A stretch of DNA of 64,000 nt from Burkholderia ubonensis (GCF_902833085.1 NZ_CADFEB010000004.1:434001-498000); one strand, 5' to 3'; counted from the first letter of the stretch, positions 16,677 to 27,865 are shown. Numbers and translations are program-made. The notes: generated from the letters alone by a model not told the origin.

Positions 16677-18200
16677 TCAGGACAGGAACAGGCGATAGGC
16701 CGGATTGCCGCTTTCCTCGACGTACGGATAGCCGAGCGTCGCGAGGAAGCGTTCGAACTCCGCGTGGTCGGCGGGCGGCACCTGCAGGCCGACGAGGATC
16801 GAGCTGTAGTCCGCGCCCTGGTTGCGGTAGTGGAACAGGCTGATGTTCCAGTCGGGCGCCATCGACGACAGGAACTTCATCAGTGCGCCCGGGCGCTCCG
16901 GGAATTCGAAGCGGAACAGCCGCTCGTCGAGCGCGAGCGGCGAGTGGCCGCCGACCATGTAGCGGATGTGCTCCTTCGACAGCTCGTCGTGCGTCAGGTC
17001 GACGGTCTGGAAGCCGTGCGAGTCGAAGTTCGCGGCGATCTCCGCGGATTCGCCGCGGCGCTTGATCTGCACGCCGACGAAGATATGCGCGGCCTGCGCA
17101 TCGGCGATCCGGTAGTTGAACTCGGTGACGTTGCGCTCGCCGACGAGCGAGCAGAAGCGCTTGAAGCTGCCGCGCTCCTCGGGGATCGTCACCGCGAACA
17201 CCGCTTCGCGCGCCTCGCCGACCTCGGCGCGCTCGGCGACGAAGCGCATCCGGTCGAAGTTCATGTTCGCGCCGGACGTGATCGCGACCAGCGTCTGGTT
17301 TTCGATGCCTTCGCGTTCCGCGTAGAGCTTCGCGCCCGCGACCGCCAGCGCGCCGGAGGGTTCGAGCACGCTGCGGGTGTCCTGGAACACATCCTTGATC
17401 GCCGCGCACAGCGCGTCGGTGTTGACCGTCAGGACGCCGTCGAGGTGTTCGCTGCAGAGCCGGAAGGTTTCCTCGCCGACGAGCTTCACCGCGGTGCCGT
17501 CCGCGAACAGGCCGACCTCGGCAAGCTCGATGCGGCGGCCGGCGTCGATCGACTGCGCCATCGCGCACGAATCCTCGGTCTGCACGCCGATCACCTTGAT
17601 CTCCGGGCGCACGGCCTTCACGTACGCGACGATGCCCGCGGCGAGCCCGCCGCCGCCGATCGGCACGAAGATCGCGTGGATCGGGCCCTGGTGCTGGCGC
17701 AGGATTTCCATCGCGACGGTGCCCTGGCCCGCGATCACGTACGGATCGTCGAACGGGTGGACGAACGTGAGGCCGCGTTCTTCCTGCACCGTCAGCGCAT
17801 GCTTGTACGCGTCGCTGTACGATTCGCCCGCCTGGATCACCTCGACCGACGGGCCGCCGTGCGCGCGCACCGCGTCGACCTTCACCTGCGGCGTCGTGAC
17901 CGGCACGACGATCACGGCCTTGATGCCCATCCGGGCCGCCGAGAACGCGACGCCCTGCGCGTGGTTGCCGGCCGACGCGGTGATCACGCCGCGCGCGAGC
18001 GCGTCGGCCGGAATGTGCGCCATCTTGTTGTACGCGCCCCGCAGCTTGAACGAGAACACCGGCTGGTTGTCCTCGCGCTTCAGGTAGACGGGGTTGCGCA
18101 GCCGGGCCGACAGGTTGCGGGCCGGTTCGAGCTCTGTCTCGATCGCGACGTCGTAGACGCGCGCGGTGAGGATTTTCTTCAGATAATCGTGGGATGCCAT
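16677..18200 (-). CDS. ilvA: Threonine ammonia-lyase, biosynthetic (IlvA)
   Basis: A 507-aa PLP enzyme converting L-threonine to 2-oxobutyrate, first step of isoleucine synthesis. The PLP lysine is in [13 protein letters not shown] (Lys52) and the phosphate-binding loop is IGGGGLAAG. The C-terminal third holds two ACT-like regulatory repeats ([23 protein letters not shown] and the later [19 protein letters not shown]), so feedback inhibition by isoleucine is expected, unlike the short catabolic form. The ATG at 18200 has a poor RBS, but no better start exists nearby. queF follows. Confidence 0.95.
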   Translation of the reverse strand: MASHDYLKKILTARVYDVAIETELEPARNLSARLRNPVYLKREDNQPVFSFKLRGAYNKMAHIPADALARGVITASAGNHAQGVAFSAARMGIKAVIVVPVTTPQVKVDAVRAHGGPSVEVIQAGESYSDAYKHALTVQEERGLTFVHPFDDPYVIAGQGTVAMEILRQHQGPIHAIFVPIGGGGLAAGIVAYVKAVRPEIKVIGVQTEDSCAMAQSIDAGRRIELAEVGLFADGTAVKLVGEETFRLCSEHLDGVLTVNTDALCAAIKDVFQDTRSVLEPSGALAVAGAKLYAEREGIENQTLVAITSGANMNFDRMRFVAERAEVGEAREAVFAVTIPEERGSFKRFCSLVGERNVTEFNYRIADAQAAHIFVGVQIKRRGESAEIAANFDSHGFQTVDLTHDELSKEHIRYMVGGHSPLALDERLFRFEFPERPGALMKFLSSMAPDWNISLFHYRNQGADYSSILVGLQVPPADHAEFERFLATLGYPYVEESGNPAYRLFLS

Positions 18201-18748
18201 GGGCGCTCGCGTGCAGTGCGGATGCAGACGTAAAAGGTCAATGATAGCGCCTGGGGTCTGTTTTCATACGGATTGCATGTGCGTCGCGACCGTTTCCGGC
18301 GGTGCGACGACGATCCGGCGGGCTTAACCGGCCGGTTACCGACCGGCCGGCCGGCGAATGGCGGCCCGAAACCGCTTCGGGCCACGGCCGGCGGGCCTTC
18401 CGCCGATATCCCCACGGCCGGTCCGAGGTCTCACGCGAGGCTCGATCATGGGTTAGAATTCCGTTTTGAATCAAGGATCGGAAGATGCAGAGGCACCCTC
18501 GGATCGCCCTTTTGAAGCCGTCGCCGCGCGCAGCCAGCCCCGCGGCGGAACGGCATGCGCGCCGCGCGCGATCGTGCTGATGGCTCCGAGTGCCGCCAGG
18601 TGTCGACCGGAAGTTGCGCGACAGCGCGCGCTTCGGTCCCGTGCAAAGCCGCCGCACGCCTGGCAATAGAACAGATTTCCCCAAGATTGCGCCCACGCGC
18701 TTGCCGACGCCCGTTGCCCGGTGTTTCGGCCCTCCGAGTCGTCCGAAC
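18201..18748. other. 548-bp divergent intergenic region
   Basis: No supportable gene lies between ilvA and the DUF3683 oxidase. A TAGAAT box at 18454-18459 points rightward, but its -35 is poor and it would leave a 290-base leader. The region also holds a GC-rich palindromic tract (ACCGGCCGGTTACCGACCGG-like around 18330-18360). Short open frames here show no protein-like features. Confidence 0.4.
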
Positions 18749-21700
18749 ATGAACGCACCACAAGTATTCGATCCGCATGGCGCGGCCTCCGCCGTCGCCG
18801 CCGACCCCGCACCTCGTCTGCGCGAGATCCCGTACAACTACACCTCGTTCTCCGATCGCGAGATCGTGATCCGCCTGCTGGGCGAGGAAGCCTGGGCCGT
18901 GCTCGACGAGCTGCGTGCCGAGCGCCGCACCGGCCGCTCGGCGCGGATGCTGTACGAAGTGCTCGGCGACATCTGGGTCGTGCGCCGCAACCCGTACCTG
19001 CAGGACGACCTGCTCGACAACCCGAAGCGCCGCGCGCTGCTGATCGAGGCGCTGAATCACCGTCTCGGCGAGATCGAGAAGCGCCGCCACGCCGACCTGA
19101 CCGAACACCAGGACGACGCGGGCCGCGAGCGCGCGGTGCGCGTCGGGATGCTCGAGGCCGCCGCGCAGCGCGCGGTCGACGAATTCGCGGACGAATTCGA
19201 CAAGATGGCCGAGCTGCGCCGCCGCGCGACCAAGGCGCTCGGCCGCTGCACGCAGAAGGACAACATCCGCTTCGACGGGCTGTCGCGCGTGTCGCACGTG
19301 ACCGATGCGACCGACTGGCGCGTCGAATACCCGTTCGTCGTGCTGACCCCGGACACCGAAGCGGAAATCGCGGGCCTGATCAAGGCCTGCTTCGAGCTCG
19401 GCCTGACGGTGATCCCGCGCGGCGGCGGCACCGGCTACACGGGCGGCGCGGTGCCGCTCACGCCGTTCTCGGCGGTGATCAACACCGAAAAACTGGAGCA
19501 GCTCGGCGCGGTCGAGCTGACCGAGCTGCCGGGCGTCGCGCACAAGGTGCCGACGATCTTCTCCGGCGCGGGCGTCGTCACGCGCCGCGTGACGGAAGCG
19601 GCCGAGGCGGCCGGCTACGTGTTCGCGGTCGATCCGACCTCGCTCGACGCGTCCTGCATCGGCGGCAACGTCGCGATGAACGCGGGCGGCAAGAAGGCCG
19701 TGCTGTGGGGCACCGCGCTCGACAACCTGGCCTGGTGGCGGATGGTCGACCCGGACGGCAACTGGCTCGAAGTCACGCGCCACGAGCACAACCAGGGCAA
19801 GATCCACGACATCCCGGTCGCGCGTTTCGAGCTGAAGTGGTTCGACGGCGCGTATGCGCCGGGCGAGAAGCTGCTCAAGAGCGAGATGCTCGAGATCGAG
19901 GGCCGCCGGTTCCGCAAGGAGGGGCTCGGCAAGGACGTCACCGACAAGTTCCTCGCCGGCCTGCCGGGCGTGCAGAAGGAAGGCTGCGACGGCCTGATCA
20001 CGTCCGCGCGCTGGGTGCTGCACAAGATGCCCGCGCACACGCGCACCGTCTGCCTCGAATTCTTCGGCCAGGCGCGCGAGGCGATCCCGAGCATCGTCGA
20101 GATCAAGGACTACCTGTTCGAGACGTCGAAGCAGGGCGGCGCGATTCTCGCCGGCCTCGAGCACCTCGACGAGCGCTACCTGCGCGCGGTCGGCTATGCG
20201 ACGAAGAGCAAGCGCAACGCGTTCCCGAAGATGGTGCTGATCGGCGACATCGTCGGCGACGACGCCGATGCGGTCGCGCACGCGACGTCCGAGGTCGTGC
20301 GGATGGCCAACGGCAAGAGCGGCGAAGGCTTCGTCGCGGTCAGCGCGGAGGCGCGCAAGCGCTTCTGGCTCGACCGCAGCCGCACCGCCGCGATCGCGAA
20401 GCACACCAACGCGTTCAAGATCAACGAGGACGTCGTCATCCCGCTGAACCGGATGGGCGAGTACACCGACGGCATCGAGCGCATCAACATCGAGCTGTCG
20501 CTGAAGAACAAGCTGCAGCTCGTCGACGCGCTGGAGGCGTTCTTCACGAGCGGCAACCTGCCGCTCGGCAAGACCGACGACGCGAACGAGATTCCGAGCG
20601 CCGAGCTGCTGGAAGACCGCGTGCAGCAGGCGCTGGAACTGCTCAAGCGCGTGCGTGCGCGCTGGGAGTTCGTGCGCGACCGGCTCGACCAGCCGCTGCG
20701 CGAGGCGCAGCACTACCTCGTCGGGCTCGGCTACGAGGCGCTCGCGGAGAAGTTCGCGGACCGCGTCGACCAGCAGCCGGGCGTGAACGTGTTCCACATC
20801 ACGCAGGACCGCACGGTGCGGATCTCGTGGAAGCAGGAGATCCGCGCGGAGCTGCGCGCGATCTTCAACGGCGGCGCGTTCAAGCCGATCCTCGATGAAG
20901 CGCAGGCGATCCACAAGCAGGTGCTGCGCGGCCGCGTGTTCGTCGCGCTGCACATGCACGCGGGCGACGGCAACGTCCACACGAACCTGCCGGTCAACTC
21001 CGACAACTACGAGATGCTGCAGGACGCCCACGCGGCGGTCGCGCGCATCATGACGCTCGCGCGCTCGCTCGACGGCGTGATCTCCGGCGAGCACGGGATC
21101 GGCATCACGAAGCTCGAGTTCCTGACCGACGACGAGATCGCCGAATTCCGCGCGTACAAGCAGCGCGTCGACCCGAACGGCCGCTTCAACAAGGGCAAGC
21201 TGCTCGACGGCGCCGATCTTCGCAACGCGTACACGCCGAGCTTCGGGCTGATGGGCTACGAGTCGCTGATCATGCAGCAGTCCGACATCGGCGCGATCGC
21301 CGATTCGGTGAAGGACTGCCTGCGCTGCGGCAAGTGCAAGCCGGTGTGCGCGACCCACGTGCCGCGCGCGAACCTGCTGTACAGCCCGCGCAACAAGATC
21401 CTCGCGACGTCGCTGCTGGTCGAGGCGTTCCTGTACGAGGAGCAGACCCGCCGCGGCGTGTCGATCAAGCACTGGGACGAGTTCAACGACGTGGCCGACC
21501 ACTGCACGGTGTGCCACAAGTGCGCGACGCCGTGCCCGGTGAAGATCGACTTCGGCGACGTGACGATGAACATGCGCAACCTGTTGCGCAAGATGGGCAA
21601 GAAGAAATTCAACGCCGGCAATGCGGCGGGCATGTTCTTCCTGAACGCGACCAACCCGCAGACGATCAACGTCGCGCGCAGCGTGATGATGGGCGCCGGC

Positions 21701-22768
21701 TACAAGGTGCAGCGCTTCGCGAACGACATGCTGAAGAAGGTCGTGACGAAGCAGACGCAGCACCCGCCCGCGACGACCGGCAAGCCGCCCGTCGTCGAGC
21801 AGGTGATCCACTTCGTCAACAAGAAGATGCCGGGCAACCTGCCGAAGAAGACGGCGCGCGCGCTGCTCGACATCGAGGACAACAAGATCGTGCCGATCAT
21901 CCGCAACCCGAAATCGACGACCGTCGATTCGGAAGCGGTGTTCTACTTCCCGGGCTGCGGCTCCGAGCGCCTGTTCTCGCAGGTCGGGCTCGCGACGCAG
22001 GCGATGCTGTGGGAAGCGGGCGTGCAGACGGTGCTGCCGCCGGGCTACCTGTGCTGCGGCTATCCGCAGCGCGGTTCGGGCCAGTACGACAAGGCCGAGA
22101 AGATCGTCACCGACAACCGCGTGCTGTTCCACCGGGTCGCGAACACGCTGAACTACCTCGACATCAAGACGGTGGTCGTGTCGTGCGGCACCTGCTACGA
22201 CCAGCTCGCGGGGTATGAATTCGACAAGATCTTCCCGGGCTGCCGGATCATCGACATCCACGAGTTCCTGCTCGAGAAGGGGATGAAGCTCGACGGCGTG
22301 AAGGGCACGCGCTACATGTATCACGACCCGTGCCACACGCCGATCAAGACGATGGACCCGGTCAAGCTCGTCAACGAGTTGATGGGCTCGGACAAGGACG
22401 GCTACAAGATCGAGAAGAACGAGCGCTGCTGCGGCGAGTCGGGCACGCTCGCGGTCACGCGCCCGGACGTGTCGACGCAGGTCCGCTTCCGCAAGGAAGA
22501 GGAGATCCGCAAGGGTGCGGCAAAGCTGCGCAGCATTCCGGTCGTGGCCGGCGACGCGCCGGCCCCGGCCGCGAATGGCGGCGCGGACGTGAAGATCCTG
22601 ACGAGCTGCCCGTCGTGCCTGCAGGGCCTGTCGCGCTACAACGAGGACGCGAACATCGAGGCCGACTACATCGTCGTCGAGATCGCGCGCCAGGTGCTCG
22701 GCGAGAACTGGATGGCCGACTACGTCGCACGCGCAAACCATGGCGGGATCGAGCGCGTGCTGGTCTAA
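18749..22768 (+). CDS. DUF3683 / FAD-linked oxidase / Fe-S / CCG-domain fusion protein (D-lactate dehydrogenase-like)
   Basis: A very large 1339-aa redox protein. Order of domains: DUF3683 (about residues 30-150), FAD-binding domain with [15 protein letters not shown] (about 220), FAD-oxidase C-terminal domain to about 830 ([14 protein letters not shown] is the substrate His region), two 4Fe-4S motifs ([11 protein letters not shown] about 858; [13 protein letters not shown] about 919), then two CCG repeats (CCGYP about 1102 with SCGTC; CCGESG about 1226 with SCPSC). This unites glycolate-oxidase-like GlcD and GlcF functions in one chain. The likely role is oxidation of a 2-hydroxy acid such as D-lactate with electrons passed to the quinone pool. 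No good RBS precedes the ATG. Confidence 0.88.
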   Translation: MNAPQVFDPHGAASAVAADPAPRLREIPYNYTSFSDREIVIRLLGEEAWAVLDELRAERRTGRSARMLYEVLGDIWVVRRNPYLQDDLLDNPKRRALLIEALNHRLGEIEKRRHADLTEHQDDAGRERAVRVGMLEAAAQRAVDEFADEFDKMAELRRRATKALGRCTQKDNIRFDGLSRVSHVTDATDWRVEYPFVVLTPDTEAEIAGLIKACFELGLTVIPRGGGTGYTGGAVPLTPFSAVINTEKLEQLGAVELTELPGVAHKVPTIFSGAGVVTRRVTEAAEAAGYVFAVDPTSLDASCIGGNVAMNAGGKKAVLWGTALDNLAWWRMVDPDGNWLEVTRHEHNQGKIHDIPVARFELKWFDGAYAPGEKLLKSEMLEIEGRRFRKEGLGKDVTDKFLAGLPGVQKEGCDGLITSARWVLHKMPAHTRTVCLEFFGQAREAIPSIVEIKDYLFETSKQGGAILAGLEHLDERYLRAVGYATKSKRNAFPKMVLIGDIVGDDADAVAHATSEVVRMANGKSGEGFVAVSAEARKRFWLDRSRTAAIAKHTNAFKINEDVVIPLNRMGEYTDGIERINIELSLKNKLQLVDALEAFFTSGNLPLGKTDDANEIPSAELLEDRVQQALELLKRVRARWEFVRDRLDQPLREAQHYLVGLGYEALAEKFADRVDQQPGVNVFHITQDRTVRISWKQEIRAELRAIFNGGAFKPILDEAQAIHKQVLRGRVFVALHMHAGDGNVHTNLPVNSDNYEMLQDAHAAVARIMTLARSLDGVISGEHGIGITKLEFLTDDEIAEFRAYKQRVDPNGRFNKGKLLDGADLRNAYTPSFGLMGYESLIMQQSDIGAIADSVKDCLRCGKCKPVCATHVPRANLLYSPRNKILATSLLVEAFLYEEQTRRGVSIKHWDEFNDVADHCTVCHKCATPCPVKIDFGDVTMNMRNLLRKMGKKKFNAGNAAGMFFLNATNPQTINVARSVMMGAGYKVQRFANDMLKKVVTKQTQHPPATTGKPPVVEQVIHFVNKKMPGNLPKKTARALLDIEDNKIVPIIRNPKSTTVDSEAVFYFPGCGSERLFSQVGLATQAMLWEAGVQTVLPPGYLCCGYPQRGSGQYDKAEKIVTDNRVLFHRVANTLNYLDIKTVVVSCGTCYDQLAGYEFDKIFPGCRIIDIHEFLLEKGMKLDGVKGTRYMYHDPCHTPIKTMDPVKLVNELMGSDKDGYKIEKNERCCGESGTLAVTRPDVSTQVRFRKEEEIRKGAAKLRSIPVVAGDAPAPAANGGADVKILTSCPSCLQGLSRYNEDANIEADYIVVEIARQVLGENWMADYVARANHGGIERVLV

Positions 22769-22802
22769 TGCGGGCATGACGACCGCACGACTGGGGGCGA
22801 CG

Positions 22803-23246
22803 ATGAAATGCGTGTTTTGCCGTGAAGACGGCGGCGAGGTGCTCTGGCAGGACGACATGCTGCGCGTCGTCCTTGCAACGGGCGAGCATGACTACCCGGG
22901 CTTCTGCCGGGTGATCTGGGGCGCGCACGTCGCCGAGTTCTCCGATCTCGGCGATGCCGACCGCGCCCGCGTGATGGACGTCGTCTGCGCGGTCGAGCGC
23001 GCGGTGCGGCGCGTGATGCAGCCGAACAAGGTGAACCTCGCGAGCCTCGGCAACATGGTGCCGCACGTGCACTGGCACGTGATCCCGCGCTTCTCGAACG
23101 ACGCGCATTTCCCGCAGCCCGTCTGGGCGCCGCGGCAGCGCAGCGTGTCGGAGGCGCTGCTGCGCTCGCGCGCCGCGCAGGCCACGCTGTTGCACAATGC
23201 GGTGCGTGAAGAGATTCAACGAATGACCGATTCGAGGCAGCCATGA
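22803..23246 (+). CDS. HIT-family hydrolase
   Basis: A 147-aa histidine-triad protein; the active site is HVHWHVIPR (about residues 85-93), and such proteins hydrolyse nucleoside phosphoramidates or dinucleotides. The start MKCVFC with GGGGG five bases upstream looks best; an ATG at 22776 would add nine residues. It overlaps the DUF971 gene by 4 bases (ATGA), implying coupled translation. An N-terminal CxxC (CVFC) may bind zinc with later residues. Confidence 0.85.
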   Translation: MKCVFCREDGGEVLWQDDMLRVVLATGEHDYPGFCRVIWGAHVAEFSDLGDADRARVMDVVCAVERAVRRVMQPNKVNLASLGNMVPHVHWHVIPRFSNDAHFPQPVWAPRQRSVSEALLRSRAAQATLLHNAVREEIQRMTDSRQP

Positions 23247-23656
23247 GCGGTTTGACTTCCACGACCCCGATTCCGTCGGGCGTCGTCGTGCACGCGGTGT
23301 CGCGCGTGCTCGAATTGCAGTATTCCACCGGCGAGAACTACCGGATCCCGTTCGAGCTGATGCGCGTCTATTCGCCGTCGGCGGAGGTGCGCGGCCACGG
23401 GCCAGGCCAGGAAACCCTGCAGACCGGCAAGCGCGAAGTGACGATCACCGCGCTCGAGGGCGTCGGCAACTACGCGCTGCAGCCGACCTTCTCCGACGGT
23501 CATTCGACCGGCATCTATTCGTGGGACTTGCTGTACCAGCTGGCGACGCAGCAGGATGCGCTCTGGCGCGACTATTTCGACAAACTGAAGGCGGCGGGCG
23601 TCGATCGCGACGCCCCGATGCAGGCGGCGGGCACGCCGCACGGCCACTGCCACTGA
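23243..23656 (+). CDS. DUF971-domain protein
   Basis: A 137-aa protein with the DUF971 domain (gamma-butyrobetaine-hydroxylase N-terminal-like) at about residues 15-108: [31 protein letters not shown] and [23 protein letters not shown]. The C-terminal HGHCH may bind a metal. In Burkholderia and other beta-proteobacteria it sits just upstream of ubiE, suggesting a link with quinone or Fe-S metabolism, but its function is unproven. Start overlaps the HIT gene stop. Confidence 0.85.
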   Translation: MSGLTSTTPIPSGVVVHAVSRVLELQYSTGENYRIPFELMRVYSPSAEVRGHGPGQETLQTGKREVTITALEGVGNYALQPTFSDGHSTGIYSWDLLYQLATQQDALWRDYFDKLKAAGVDRDAPMQAAGTPHGHCH

Positions 23657-23658
23657 GC

Positions 23659-23683
23659 GACGGCGCCGGCACTCGGCGCCGTC
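23659..23683 (+). terminator. Hairpin between DUF971 gene and ubiE
   Basis: GACGGCGCC-GGCACTC-GGCGCCGTC is a perfect 9-bp stem just after the DUF971 stop, followed by TTGCCATTT. The T-run is weak, so read-through into ubiE is possible. Confidence 0.45.
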
Positions 23684-23708
23684 TTGCCATTTACTGAGGA
23701 TCAACGCG

Positions 23709-24440
23709 ATGAGCAAAACCCACTTCGGCTTCGAAAGCGTCGAGGAAAACGATAAAGCGAAGAAAGTGGCGGGCGTGTTCCATTCGGTCGCGAGCAACTA
23801 CGATCTGATGAACGACCTGATGTCGGCCGGCATGCACCGTGCCTGGAAGGCATTCACGATCGCGCAGGCGAACGTCCGCCCGGGCTACAAGGTGCTCGAC
23901 ATCGCGGCCGGCACGGGCGACCTGACCAAGGCGTTCGCGAAGGCCGCCGGGCCGACCGGCGAGGTCTGGCACACGGACATCAACGAATCGATGCTGCGGG
24001 TCGGTCGCGACCGGCTGCTCGACAAGGGTGTCGTGACGCCGTCGCTCCTGTGCGACGCCGAGAAGATTCCCTTTCCGGACAACTACTTCGACGTGGTCAC
24101 GGTCGCGTTCGGGCTGCGCAACATGACGCACAAGGATGCCGCGCTCGCCGAGATGCGCCGCGTCGCGAAGCCGGGCGGCCGCGTGATGGTGCTCGAATTC
24201 TCGAAAGTCTGGGAGCCGCTCAAAAAGGCGTACGACCTGTATTCTTTCAAAGTATTACCGTGGCTTGGCGACAAGTTCGCGAAAGATGCCGACAGTTACC
24301 GGTATCTTGCTGAATCTATCCGGATGCATCCCGATCAGGACACGCTGAAGACGATGATGGAGCAAGCGGGCCTCGATGCCGTCAAATATTACAATTTGTC
24401 AGGTGGCGTGGTAGCTTTACACCTTGGAACCAAGTATTAA
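23709..24440 (+). CDS. ubiE: Ubiquinone/menaquinone C-methyltransferase UbiE
   Basis: A 243-aa SAM-dependent enzyme that methylates the ring of the ubiquinone precursor. The SAM motif is [12 protein letters not shown] (about residues 60-71), with the UbiE signatures [17 protein letters not shown] near the start and [15 protein letters not shown] near residue 130. Full length for the family. The gene is followed by the TIM44-like gene, ubiJ and ubiB, so this is a ubiquinone-synthesis neighbourhood. Confidence 0.95.
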   Translation: MSKTHFGFESVEENDKAKKVAGVFHSVASNYDLMNDLMSAGMHRAWKAFTIAQANVRPGYKVLDIAAGTGDLTKAFAKAAGPTGEVWHTDINESMLRVGRDRLLDKGVVTPSLLCDAEKIPFPDNYFDVVTVAFGLRNMTHKDAALAEMRRVAKPGGRVMVLEFSKVWEPLKKAYDLYSFKVLPWLGDKFAKDADSYRYLAESIRMHPDQDTLKTMMEQAGLDAVKYYNLSGGVVALHLGTKY

Positions 24441-24481
24441 GGGGTTCTTTCCATACGTTTGCCTTACATCTGGAGATGCTG

Positions 24482-25492
24482 ATGTCCCAATCGCGTTCGT
24501 TGTTCAACCGTAGCAAGCCGTCGAAGCCGTGGGCTCGACGGGTCGGCACGCTGCTGATGGTCGGCCTGCTCACGGCCGGCACGTTCGCATCGCTCGACGC
24601 CGAAGCCAGGCGCATGGGCGGCGGGCGCAGCATCGGCCGCCAGAACTCCACCGTCACGCAGCGCCAGGCGACGCCGCCCGCCCAGCAGCCGATGCAGCAG
24701 GCCGCGCCGTCGCAGGCGCAGCGCGCGAACCCGGCCGCACCTACGCCGGCTGCGCCCAACCGCTCGCGCTGGCTCGGGCCGATCGCCGGCCTCGCGGCCG
24801 GTCTCGGCATCGCGGCGCTGCTGTCGCACTTCGGCCTCGGCGGCGCATTCGCCAGCATGATGTCGAACCTGATCGTGATCGCGCTGCTCGCGGCGATCGG
24901 CATCTGGCTGATCCGCAAGTTCATGAATCGCCGCCGTTCGAATGAGCCGGCGTACTCGGTCGGCGGCTCGGCGTCGGCATCGGGCAACTATTCGCAAGGT
25001 CCGTCGTTCCAGGCCGGCAACGGCAGCAGCTACGCGAACGAAGCGCAGGGCGTGTTCGGCGGTGGTGGCGCAGCTGGTGCGGCTGCGGCTGCGGGCGCCG
25101 CAGCGGCGCCGCTGCAGGTTCCGGCCGGCTTCGACACCGAAGCGTTCCTGCGCAGCGCGAAGGTCTACTTCGTGCGCCTGCAGGCCGCGTGGGACCAGGG
25201 CAACCTGGCCGACATCCGCGAGTTCACGACGCCCGAGATGTTCGCCGAGATCAAGATCGACCTCGATTCGCGCGGCAACGAAGCGAACCAGACCGACGTC
25301 GTGCAGCTCGACGCCGAGCTGGTCGCGATCGAGGATCGCGGCATCGAGCAGTCGGCGAGCGTGCGCTTCCACGGCCTGATCCGCGAGGCGGCGAACGCGC
25401 CGGCCGCGCCGTTCGACGAAGTGTGGAACCTGGCGAAGTCGGGTAGCCAGGGCTGGTTGCTCGCGGGCATCCAGCAGCTCAACACGCACTGA
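24482..25492 (+). CDS. TIM44-like domain membrane protein
   Basis: A 336-aa protein with an N-terminal signal or anchor (about residues 15-38), a Gln/Ala/Pro-rich linker (to about 95), two hydrophobic segments (about 100-122 and 124-145), a Gly/Ala/Ser linker and a C-terminal TIM44-like domain (about 215-335: FLRSAKVYFVRLQAAWDQGNLADIREFTTPEMFAEI). TGGAG six bases before the second ATG (24482) makes it a better start than 24476. Such proteins are widespread beside ubiE/ubiB in beta-proteobacteria, probably acting at the inner membrane; the role is unknown. Confidence 0.8.
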   Translation: MSQSRSLFNRSKPSKPWARRVGTLLMVGLLTAGTFASLDAEARRMGGGRSIGRQNSTVTQRQATPPAQQPMQQAAPSQAQRANPAAPTPAAPNRSRWLGPIAGLAAGLGIAALLSHFGLGGAFASMMSNLIVIALLAAIGIWLIRKFMNRRRSNEPAYSVGGSASASGNYSQGPSFQAGNGSSYANEAQGVFGGGGAAGAAAAAGAAAAPLQVPAGFDTEAFLRSAKVYFVRLQAAWDQGNLADIREFTTPEMFAEIKIDLDSRGNEANQTDVVQLDAELVAIEDRGIEQSASVRFHGLIREAANAPAAPFDEVWNLAKSGSQGWLLAGIQQLNTH

Positions 25493-25571
25493 GCGCCGGC
25501 GGGCGGCCCGCCGCTGCGACCGCTTGCCGCTCAGGCTTGCGGTCGGACACGGGTCTTGCCCGATCCGACGT

Positions 25572-25577
25572 TACAAT
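25572..25577 (+). promoter_or_regulatory. -10 box candidate upstream of ubiJ
   Basis: TACAAT matches the -10 consensus at five of six positions. The predicted start of transcription, around 25584, falls inside the terminator hairpin that follows. No good -35 box was found at 16-18 bases. Confidence 0.3.
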
Positions 25578-25581
25578 AGAA

Positions 25582-25614
25582 ACCCGCGTGGACGTCCGGT
25601 CCGCGCGGGTTTTT
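25582..25614 (+). terminator. Intrinsic terminator in front of ubiJ
   Basis: ACCCGCG(T)GGAC-GTCCG-GTCC(G)CGCGGGT forms an 11-bp stem with one T-G pair, followed by TTTTTCTTT. It should end the TIM44-like transcript; the ubiJ start codon is only 14 bases after the T-run. Confidence 0.75.
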
Positions 25615-25627
25615 CTTTCCCAGCCCG

Positions 25628-26254
25628 ATGACCTTTGCCGCCAAGCCTTTTGCTGCTGCTGTCAATCACCTGCTCGCGCGCGAATCCTGGGCGCGTGACC
25701 GCCTGATTCCCTACGCGGGCAAGACCGCCCGCTTCGACGTGCCGCCCGTCACGCTCACGCTGCTGGTGCAGCCCGACGGCTACCTGTCCGCGGTCGATGC
25801 GCAGGACGCGCAGCACGTCGACGTGTCGATCGCGCTGGCCGGCGACACCGTGGCCGCGTTCCTGCAGGGCGGGCAGGCGGCCGTGATGAAGCACGTGAAG
25901 ATCGAGGGCGACGCGGAGTTCGCGACGCAGATCGCGAAGCTGGCCGAGCATCTGCGCTGGGAACCGGAAGAAGATCTCGCGAAGCTGGTCGGCGACGCGG
26001 CGGCGCACCGGATCGCGACGGTCGTGCGCGACGCCGGCGCGCGCGCGCGCCGCACCGGCCGCAATGTGCTCGATTCTGTCGTCGAATATTGGCTCGACGA
26101 GAAACCGCAAGTCGTCCGGCGTGCGTCGCTCGCGGACCTCGACGCCGAACTGGCGCGCGCGCGGGACGCGCTCGCCCGGGTCGAGAAGCGGGTCGAGCGA
26201 CTCGAACAAAAAATCGGCGCGCGCACGGGCGGCAGCCCGCGCGGCGCGCACTGA
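25628..26254 (+). CDS. ubiJ: Ubiquinone biosynthesis accessory factor UbiJ (SCP2 domain)
   Basis: A 208-aa lipid-binding protein of the UbiJ type, a scaffold in the cytosolic ubiquinone-synthesis complex. The SCP2-like domain occupies about residues 10-120 (LTLLVQPDGYLSAV, VSIALAGDTVAAFLQGG, VKIEGDAEFATQIAKL), and the C-terminal 50 residues form a charged coiled coil (ADLDAELARARDALARVEKRVERLEQK), as in the E. coli protein. It lies 12 bases upstream of ubiB, the usual partner. A terminator immediately precedes it. Confidence 0.92.
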   Translation: MTFAAKPFAAAVNHLLARESWARDRLIPYAGKTARFDVPPVTLTLLVQPDGYLSAVDAQDAQHVDVSIALAGDTVAAFLQGGQAAVMKHVKIEGDAEFATQIAKLAEHLRWEPEEDLAKLVGDAAAHRIATVVRDAGARARRTGRNVLDSVVEYWLDEKPQVVRRASLADLDAELARARDALARVEKRVERLEQKIGARTGGSPRGAH

Positions 26255-26266
26255 GGGCCGCCGGGC

Positions 26267-27844
26267 ATGCGCATTTTCCGTTTCATCAAAATTCTCTACA
26301 CCGTCATCCGCTTCGGCCTCGACGAGGTGATGCTGTCCCGGATCGACGACCGGCGCGTGAAGCTGCTGCTGCGGATCACGACGATCGGCCGCCGCTATTC
26401 CGATCCGCCGGCGGTGCGGCTGCGCCGCGCGCTCGAAAGCCTCGGCCCGATCTTCGTGAAATTCGGCCAGGTGCTGTCGACGCGCCGCGACCTGCTGTCG
26501 GTCGATTTCGCGAACGAGCTTGCCAAGCTGCAGGATCAGGTGCCGCCGTTCGATTCGTCGGTCGCGATCGGGCTCATCGAGAAGGCGCTCGGCGCGCCGG
26601 TCGACGAGCTGTTCGACGAATTCGAGCGCGAGCCGGTCGCGAGCGCGTCGATCGCGCAGGTGCACTTCGCGAAGCTCAAGCAGGGCGTGCACGCGGGCAA
26701 GGCGGTCGCGGTGAAGGTGCTGCGCCCGAACATGCTGCCCGTCATCGATTCCGACCTCGCGCTGATGCGCGACATCGCGACGTGGACCGAGCGCATGTGG
26801 GCCGACGGCCGACGCCTGAAGCCGCGCGAGGTCGTCGCCGAATTCGACAAGTACCTGCACGACGAGCTGGACCTGATGCGCGAGGCGGCGAACGGCAGCC
26901 AGCTGCGCCGCAACTTCGCGGGCCTCGACCTGCTGCTCGTGCCGGAAATGTTCTGGGATTTCTCGACGTCGACCGTGCTCGTGATGGAGCGCATGTCCGG
27001 CGTGCCGATCAGCCAGGTCGAGACGCTGCGCACGGCGGGCGTCGACATCAAGAAGCTCGCGCGCGAGGGCGTCGAGATCTTCTTCACGCAGGTGTTCCGC
27101 GACGGCTTCTTCCACGCGGACATGCACCCCGGCAACATCCAGGTGAGCCTCGATCCGAAGACCTTCGGCCGCTATGTCGCGCTCGACTTCGGGATCGTCG
27201 GCGCGCTGTCCGATTTCGACAAGAACTACCTCGCGCAGAACTTCCTCGCGTTCTTCAAGCGCGACTACCACCGCGTCGCGACGCTTCACCTCGAATCGGG
27301 CTGGGTGCCGCCGGACACGCGGGTCGAGGAGCTCGAAAGCGCGATCCGCGCGGTGTGCGAGCCGTATTTCGACCGCGCGCTGAAGGACATCTCGCTCGGC
27401 CAGGTGCTGATGCGCCTGTTCTCGACGTCGCGCCGCTTCAACGTCGAGATCCAGCCGCAGCTCGTGCTGCTGCAGAAGACGATGCTGAACGTCGAGGGGC
27501 TCGGCCGCTCGCTCGATCCCGAGCTCGACCTGTGGAAGACCGCGAAGCCGTACCTCGAGCGCTGGATGACCGAGCAGATCGGCCTGCGCGGCTGGTACGA
27601 GCGCTTCAAGGTCGAGGCGCCGCAATGGAGCAAGACGCTGCCGCAACTGCCGCGCCTGATCCACCATGCGATCGCCGCGCGCCACGACGCGCCGCGCGCC
27701 GCGAGCGAGGACCTGATGCGGCAGATCCTGGTCGAGCAGAAGCGCACCAACCGGCTGCTGCAGGCGCTGCTGATCTTCGGGCTGGCCGTAGGCGTCGGCG
27801 CGCTCGTCGCGCGGGTGCTGCTCGCGCTCGTGTACAGCGCCTGA
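26267..27844 (+). CDS. ubiB: Ubiquinone biosynthesis regulatory protein kinase-like UbiB
   Basis: A 525-aa atypical kinase/ATPase of the ABC1/ADCK family needed for ubiquinone synthesis. Visible are the KxGQ-type motif [16 protein letters not shown] (about residues 63-78), the Ala-rich loop [16 protein letters not shown] (about 123-138), the catalytic region [15 protein letters not shown] (about 284) and LDFGIVG. One or two C-terminal hydrophobic segments ([26 protein letters not shown]) anchor it in the membrane. Length agrees with UbiB. Co-transcribed with ubiJ. Confidence 0.95.
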   Translation: MRIFRFIKILYTVIRFGLDEVMLSRIDDRRVKLLLRITTIGRRYSDPPAVRLRRALESLGPIFVKFGQVLSTRRDLLSVDFANELAKLQDQVPPFDSSVAIGLIEKALGAPVDELFDEFEREPVASASIAQVHFAKLKQGVHAGKAVAVKVLRPNMLPVIDSDLALMRDIATWTERMWADGRRLKPREVVAEFDKYLHDELDLMREAANGSQLRRNFAGLDLLLVPEMFWDFSTSTVLVMERMSGVPISQVETLRTAGVDIKKLAREGVEIFFTQVFRDGFFHADMHPGNIQVSLDPKTFGRYVALDFGIVGALSDFDKNYLAQNFLAFFKRDYHRVATLHLESGWVPPDTRVEELESAIRAVCEPYFDRALKDISLGQVLMRLFSTSRRFNVEIQPQLVLLQKTMLNVEGLGRSLDPELDLWKTAKPYLERWMTEQIGLRGWYERFKVEAPQWSKTLPQLPRLIHHAIAARHDAPRAASEDLMRQILVEQKRTNRLLQALLIFGLAVGVGALVARVLLALVYSA

Positions 27845-27865
27845 TACCCGCCTGGAGGCCATCCG

